A stretch of DNA of 64,000 nt from Apis mellifera. Lineage: Eukaryota > Arthropoda > Insecta > Hymenoptera > Apidae. Location of the stretch: the NCBI RefSeq assembly GCF_003254395.2, contig NC_037643.1, positions 14,712,963 through 14,776,962 of the forward strand. The letters are read 5' to 3'. The notes below the pieces were generated by a model. It had not been told where the DNA came from and made no database searches. It was given only the letters and a program-made list of their open reading frames with translations. This document shows, in pieces, positions 60,001 to 64,000 of this stretch. Made by a program: the position numbers and the translations under genes. How positions within the stretch are numbered: position 1 is the first letter of the stretch; each line of letters starts with the position of its first letter.

Positions 60001-62609
60001 ACATCGTAGCTGCTCGTTAAGTGCCATCCTTTCATCTTTCACGCTCAAACGGATACGAAAAGTCGCGATTAATTTACTTTTAACGTTCGATTTTCTTTTC
60101 GTTTCACTCTGTGAAATGCCAATTATCCGTCTGCAATCTACGAGAGTTGATTTATTACGTTGGGATCGCGATGAGAAGAAGTATCGGACGAGTTAAAAGA
60201 ATTATTTTCAAGTGGAATACGATTATCCGTATTTTCGTTTCGCGTGTATTTTTAATTCGAGAATGGAATCGTCGAGAAATCGTGCCTCGCGTAAAGAGAA
60301 TATGAGATAAGGGAATAACGTTTTTATATCTCGTTCGCATCTAGCAACATTGTGACAAGATCGGAGACTTTCCTTATCACCGTTTCTTTCATCTCGCCGT
60401 GGAAATTTAATTTCTTCGCCATCAATGCCATCAACGTTGATCTCGTTACGAATACCATTTCCAATATCGATGAAAACTCTCTCGTCCGAAGATTAATTTC
60501 GACTTTGACGATGTTTGCCACTTTGCATTAGAAATTTGTGATCGTTTTATCGCCTGGAGTTTTTTTCGAAGCAAATTTTATATTTCGAATGAAAAAGAGG
60601 TCAGTGGTTTTCAATTTATGGATTACGATTTTTAGATTATTACTTCTTACTTATTTTAAGGTATATTAATCTACGATATAGGTTAGGTTATTTATGAAAT
60701 TCGTATAGAATATCAACAAGAAACTCTAAACCCGTATATTATTTTAAAGCAAGCTTCTAATATCAGTTCTACAAATTTTCCATATCTTATTTAACGAATC
60801 ACGAAACAATTCACCGTGCTTCTATTCGACAAACCGTGAACGTGTTATTACTATCGAATATCGAATATCGAGCGAAAACACAGCATGGATTATATTCGAA
60901 ATCCACCTTTATCAAACTTTCGACGATTCAAATTTCTAAATAGTTATCTTAAACCAATGCCAATATTAGTTATAAATTTTCCATTTCTAATTTTCCAGCT
61001 TACCCGGTGAAAGAGGACGATTTATATATTCGAGCATCGGCTCTCGTCGAGTATCGAGGAACCCGTGGAATCGGATAGCGAAGTATCAACAAGAAACTTT
61101 CAATTCAGCCGATAGACAAAATTCAAAATCCTTTCTGGAAAATAAATAATGAAACGTCGGCCCCGTCGGAAATGGAACGGTGGAAAGAGGTCGCAACAAA
61201 TTGCGGATCAAATATTCCCAGGCGGGGAACGGCGGGGGTTTTCGGTCTCGACTCTCGAAATGGATTTCGAGAGCGAGAATTTCTCGTTGTTTAGTTTTAT
61301 CTTTGAATTACGGCAGGAGTGGGGGAAGGAGCGAAGAGGTGGGGAGCAACCGTTATGAAAGCAAGTGGCCGCGCATTGGTTCGATGAATTCGCTTAATGG
61401 AAGCATTAGAGCATTGCCTTTCGCCCACCGTTTTCCAAGGGAACCCGGTTTTATGCTCGCCGCAACAATGACCCATCCACGCATGCGTCCGGATCTCATC
61501 AACTGCGAACGCTCTTCATAAACGTACAAGTAGGAATTACCATTCGTTGGTAACCTTCTATCCACGCAATCTTTCTTTTTTCTTTTTTTCTCCTTTTTTA
61601 TTTTTTTATTTTTTTCAGTTACGAAGCTGCGTTATATAATCTTCGGAAGATTAAGATCTGTTCATCTATTGGAAGAATATATTTTTTTCTCGAGTTTTCT
61701 TGGTTATTTAAAGTGACGTAAAATATTTATTCAATAAGCGCGGTCAAGCACCAGGTATTTATTTACGTAAATTATTTACGTAATTATATTTATTTATCTT
61801 TTTTATTCAGTTATTTAAAATAAATAAATAAAAATGACGATTCTGATTTTATCTTTTTTCCCCCGAATATAGAATACAGAATTGTGATGGAAAAAGCAAG
61901 AGGGGAAGATTTCTAGGGAAGATATTTGGAAACGGAGGAACGTTTTCTTGTCGGCGAAGACAACATCAGCTCGTTGAACGTTTCATACACATAGAGTTAC
62001 ATGTACACGATATAAACACAAAGGAGGAGACGTTTTTGCTCCCTTCCTTCACAGAAGAATTCCAGCGTAGGAATCTGCATCTGTTTCCCTAATGTCAATC
62101 ATATTTCGTTTTTATCCCCTTCCCTATGTCGCCAAAGCGTGCATTTAACCAACAAAGCAACCAACCGGGGAGGAAAGGAATTGTTAACTGTCGTCGAATA
62201 TTGGAATAAAGAATTCCAGAAGAAGGAAGCGGGAGAACAGAGAGCACATCCAGCAGCGATATTTCCATGTCGTTTTATCAACAAGAGGAGGGGGAAGAAG
62301 ATTCAAAAGGGTCTTTCCGCTTTAATCCAAGATTCGCAGAAGATAAGTCTAGGATTCTTCTTGTATCAGAAATAAAAAACGGAAAACAGAGGATTATCCC
62401 GCCAAGGTTATTTCCATATCGTTCCATCAATCGAAGAAAGAACTCCAGAGGAGAGGATCCACCAACAGTTTCCGCATTGGACTCTTTCAGAGATTCAAGA
62501 TAATTTCCAAATTCCTATAATTCCAAAAGGTAATTTCGAAAAGAAATTAGGAGGACAGAAGAGGATCCGAAAAAGTACCCTCCTTTAACTCCAGATTCAA
62601 AAGATAATT

Positions 62610-62733
<124 letters not shown>

Positions 62734-63780
62734 AGAAACGGAGAAGAGATCCTTTCCACGTCATTCTATCAATCGAAACTCGCAGAAGAAACGGGAACAA
62801 GATTCGAGGATCTTGGATGATTCTGGGCCAAAGACTCGAGAAAATGGCATAAAACGCGTTAATAAGAAGTCGAGGATAGGAAAGAACTTTTTCCTCCTTC
62901 CGCCGGATTTGCCGGCAAACCGTGAAACGAGAGGAAGAACGTTTTTTTTCTCGAGCCAGGTCGACCGTCACGACTGTGACGGTGGGTGACTTTACCGACC
63001 GAGCCGAACTTTTTTCCGTCCCCCCTCTCCCACTTTATACACCGTGCACAAATATTTGTTTTCCGTTAAGAGCGTTCCTCGCTTCGCGAGAAAATTCGAC
63101 GGGCTGTGAAAGGTGAAAAATAGGCGAGGCAAAACTCACCGATTCGCCGTTTCCCTTCCAACCTGATGTATCGATCGATATGAATCGAAGAATCGTACGC
63201 CCCGACCAACGAATTACAGGAATTATAATACCGACCGATATAATATAATGATTACACTTCCCCTGGTGGGACGGTGACGAATTAAATCGGTAGATTTAAT
63301 TTCTATTCGCTAGTTGGGAACCGATCCCGCCTCCTCATGAATTTTCATAACCAATTTATCCTCCACGAGTTTTCTTTCGAATTGAAAACCGCGTCGTCGG
63401 CCGTCGTTTAAAAACCCGTGTGGCGTTTGGAGAGACTCGCCGTAATTTCGTTCGTTTGCGGTTCGAGAGGAGTGGAGAGGAGGAAAAGCTGCTCGTTCTG
63501 GAAGAAGAGGGAGACACGACGACGACGACGAGAGACGCTGAATAATCGGTGTCGGTGAAATGTCTCGAGAAGATGGAATTAAAAGGAGAGGAAAAAACAC
63601 CGTCGTTCAACCGGGGACAAGTTTATTCGGAAGAAGTAGTGTGTAACACGTGCACAACGTCGCTATTAAGATCCCCTTCGAAAGAAATTCTAATTTAATT
63701 AGACGAGGTAAACGTTTAAAGAAATACGTCCTTTCAATTCTTCGAAATAATCAAAGATATTGGAGATACTGATTTAACAA

Positions 63781-63985
63781 TCTTCGAGAGTCAAGAATCG
63801 TTTGAAGATCAAGGTTAGTTTTTAAAATTTTTAAAAACCGTTGTAACGTTGTTAAAAATAAATGAAAATTAAATTCTTATTAAAATGACAGATGCTAATT
63901 TAAGAATCTCTTTTTCCTTAGAAATCCCTAGAAATCCCTAGAAATCGTTCGAGAGTTAAAATCATTTAAAGATCAAGGTTAGTTG
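63781..63985. repeat. Small duplicated block near the window end
   Basis: TTCGAGAGTCAAGAATCGTT followed by GAAGATCAAGGTTAGTT at 63783-63820 recurs in diverged form at about 63948-63984. Between them is a short GAAATCCCTA tandem (63921-63946). Confidence 0.8.
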
Positions 63986-64000
63986 AACTACTTTTTGAAA

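Noticed and set aside
60324..60521. Minus-strand frame of 65 residues with protein-like composition
   Set aside because: No family was recognised, no splice or promoter support is visible, and such lengths are common by chance here.

Overview
This looks like nuclear DNA from an insect, most likely a bee or another aculeate hymenopteran. It is AT-rich but full of CpG (TCGA and CGAA are everywhere). It has very long CT/GT microsatellites, short runs of the insect telomere-type motif CCTAA/TTAGG, and small exons separated by kilobase-scale introns with GT-AG borders. The taxonomic call is inferred from composition and from the protein family, not from a search.

One gene can be read with confidence. 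It lies on the minus strand and is a member of the dpr (defective proboscis extension response) family of neuronal cell-surface immunoglobulin proteins, most like dpr8 as I remember the family. Five coding exons join in frame, in transcript order: 38419-38247, 30355-30145, 9322-9195, 6973-6805 and 5662-5574 (TAG stop at 5576-5574). They encode the N-terminal linker, a complete Ig1 domain (two exons), a complete Ig2 domain (two exons) and a short hydrophobic tail typical of a GPI-anchor signal. The exon with the start codon and signal peptide was not found; it probably lies above 38419, perhaps beyond the window. The visible introns are about 7.9, 20.8, 2.2 and 1.1 kb.

Layout: 1-5573 is 3' flank with no recognisable gene. 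5574-38419 is the dpr locus; its introns hold three of the four long composite microsatellites (13.6, 22.0 and 36.4 kb), a CA/CT one (31.7 kb), several tandem duplications and dispersed repeats. 38420-64000 is probably first-intron or upstream sequence. It carries four diverged satellite-like arrays (43.6-45.3, 46.6-48.3, 54.5-55.45 and 55.8-57.06 kb) and a GA microsatellite at 62.6 kb. No tRNA, rRNA, CRISPR array or intact transposase gene was seen. Most other open frames are short, unsupported, or products of low-complexity DNA.

I found no convincing new multi-gene system. The points most worth a second look are these: a roughly 175-bp dispersed repeat present in opposite orientations on either side of the two Ig1 exons; a dimeric higher-order repeat with embedded CCTAA motifs; a three-copy dispersed element of about 450 bp or more; and two unassigned open frames inside the dpr introns.
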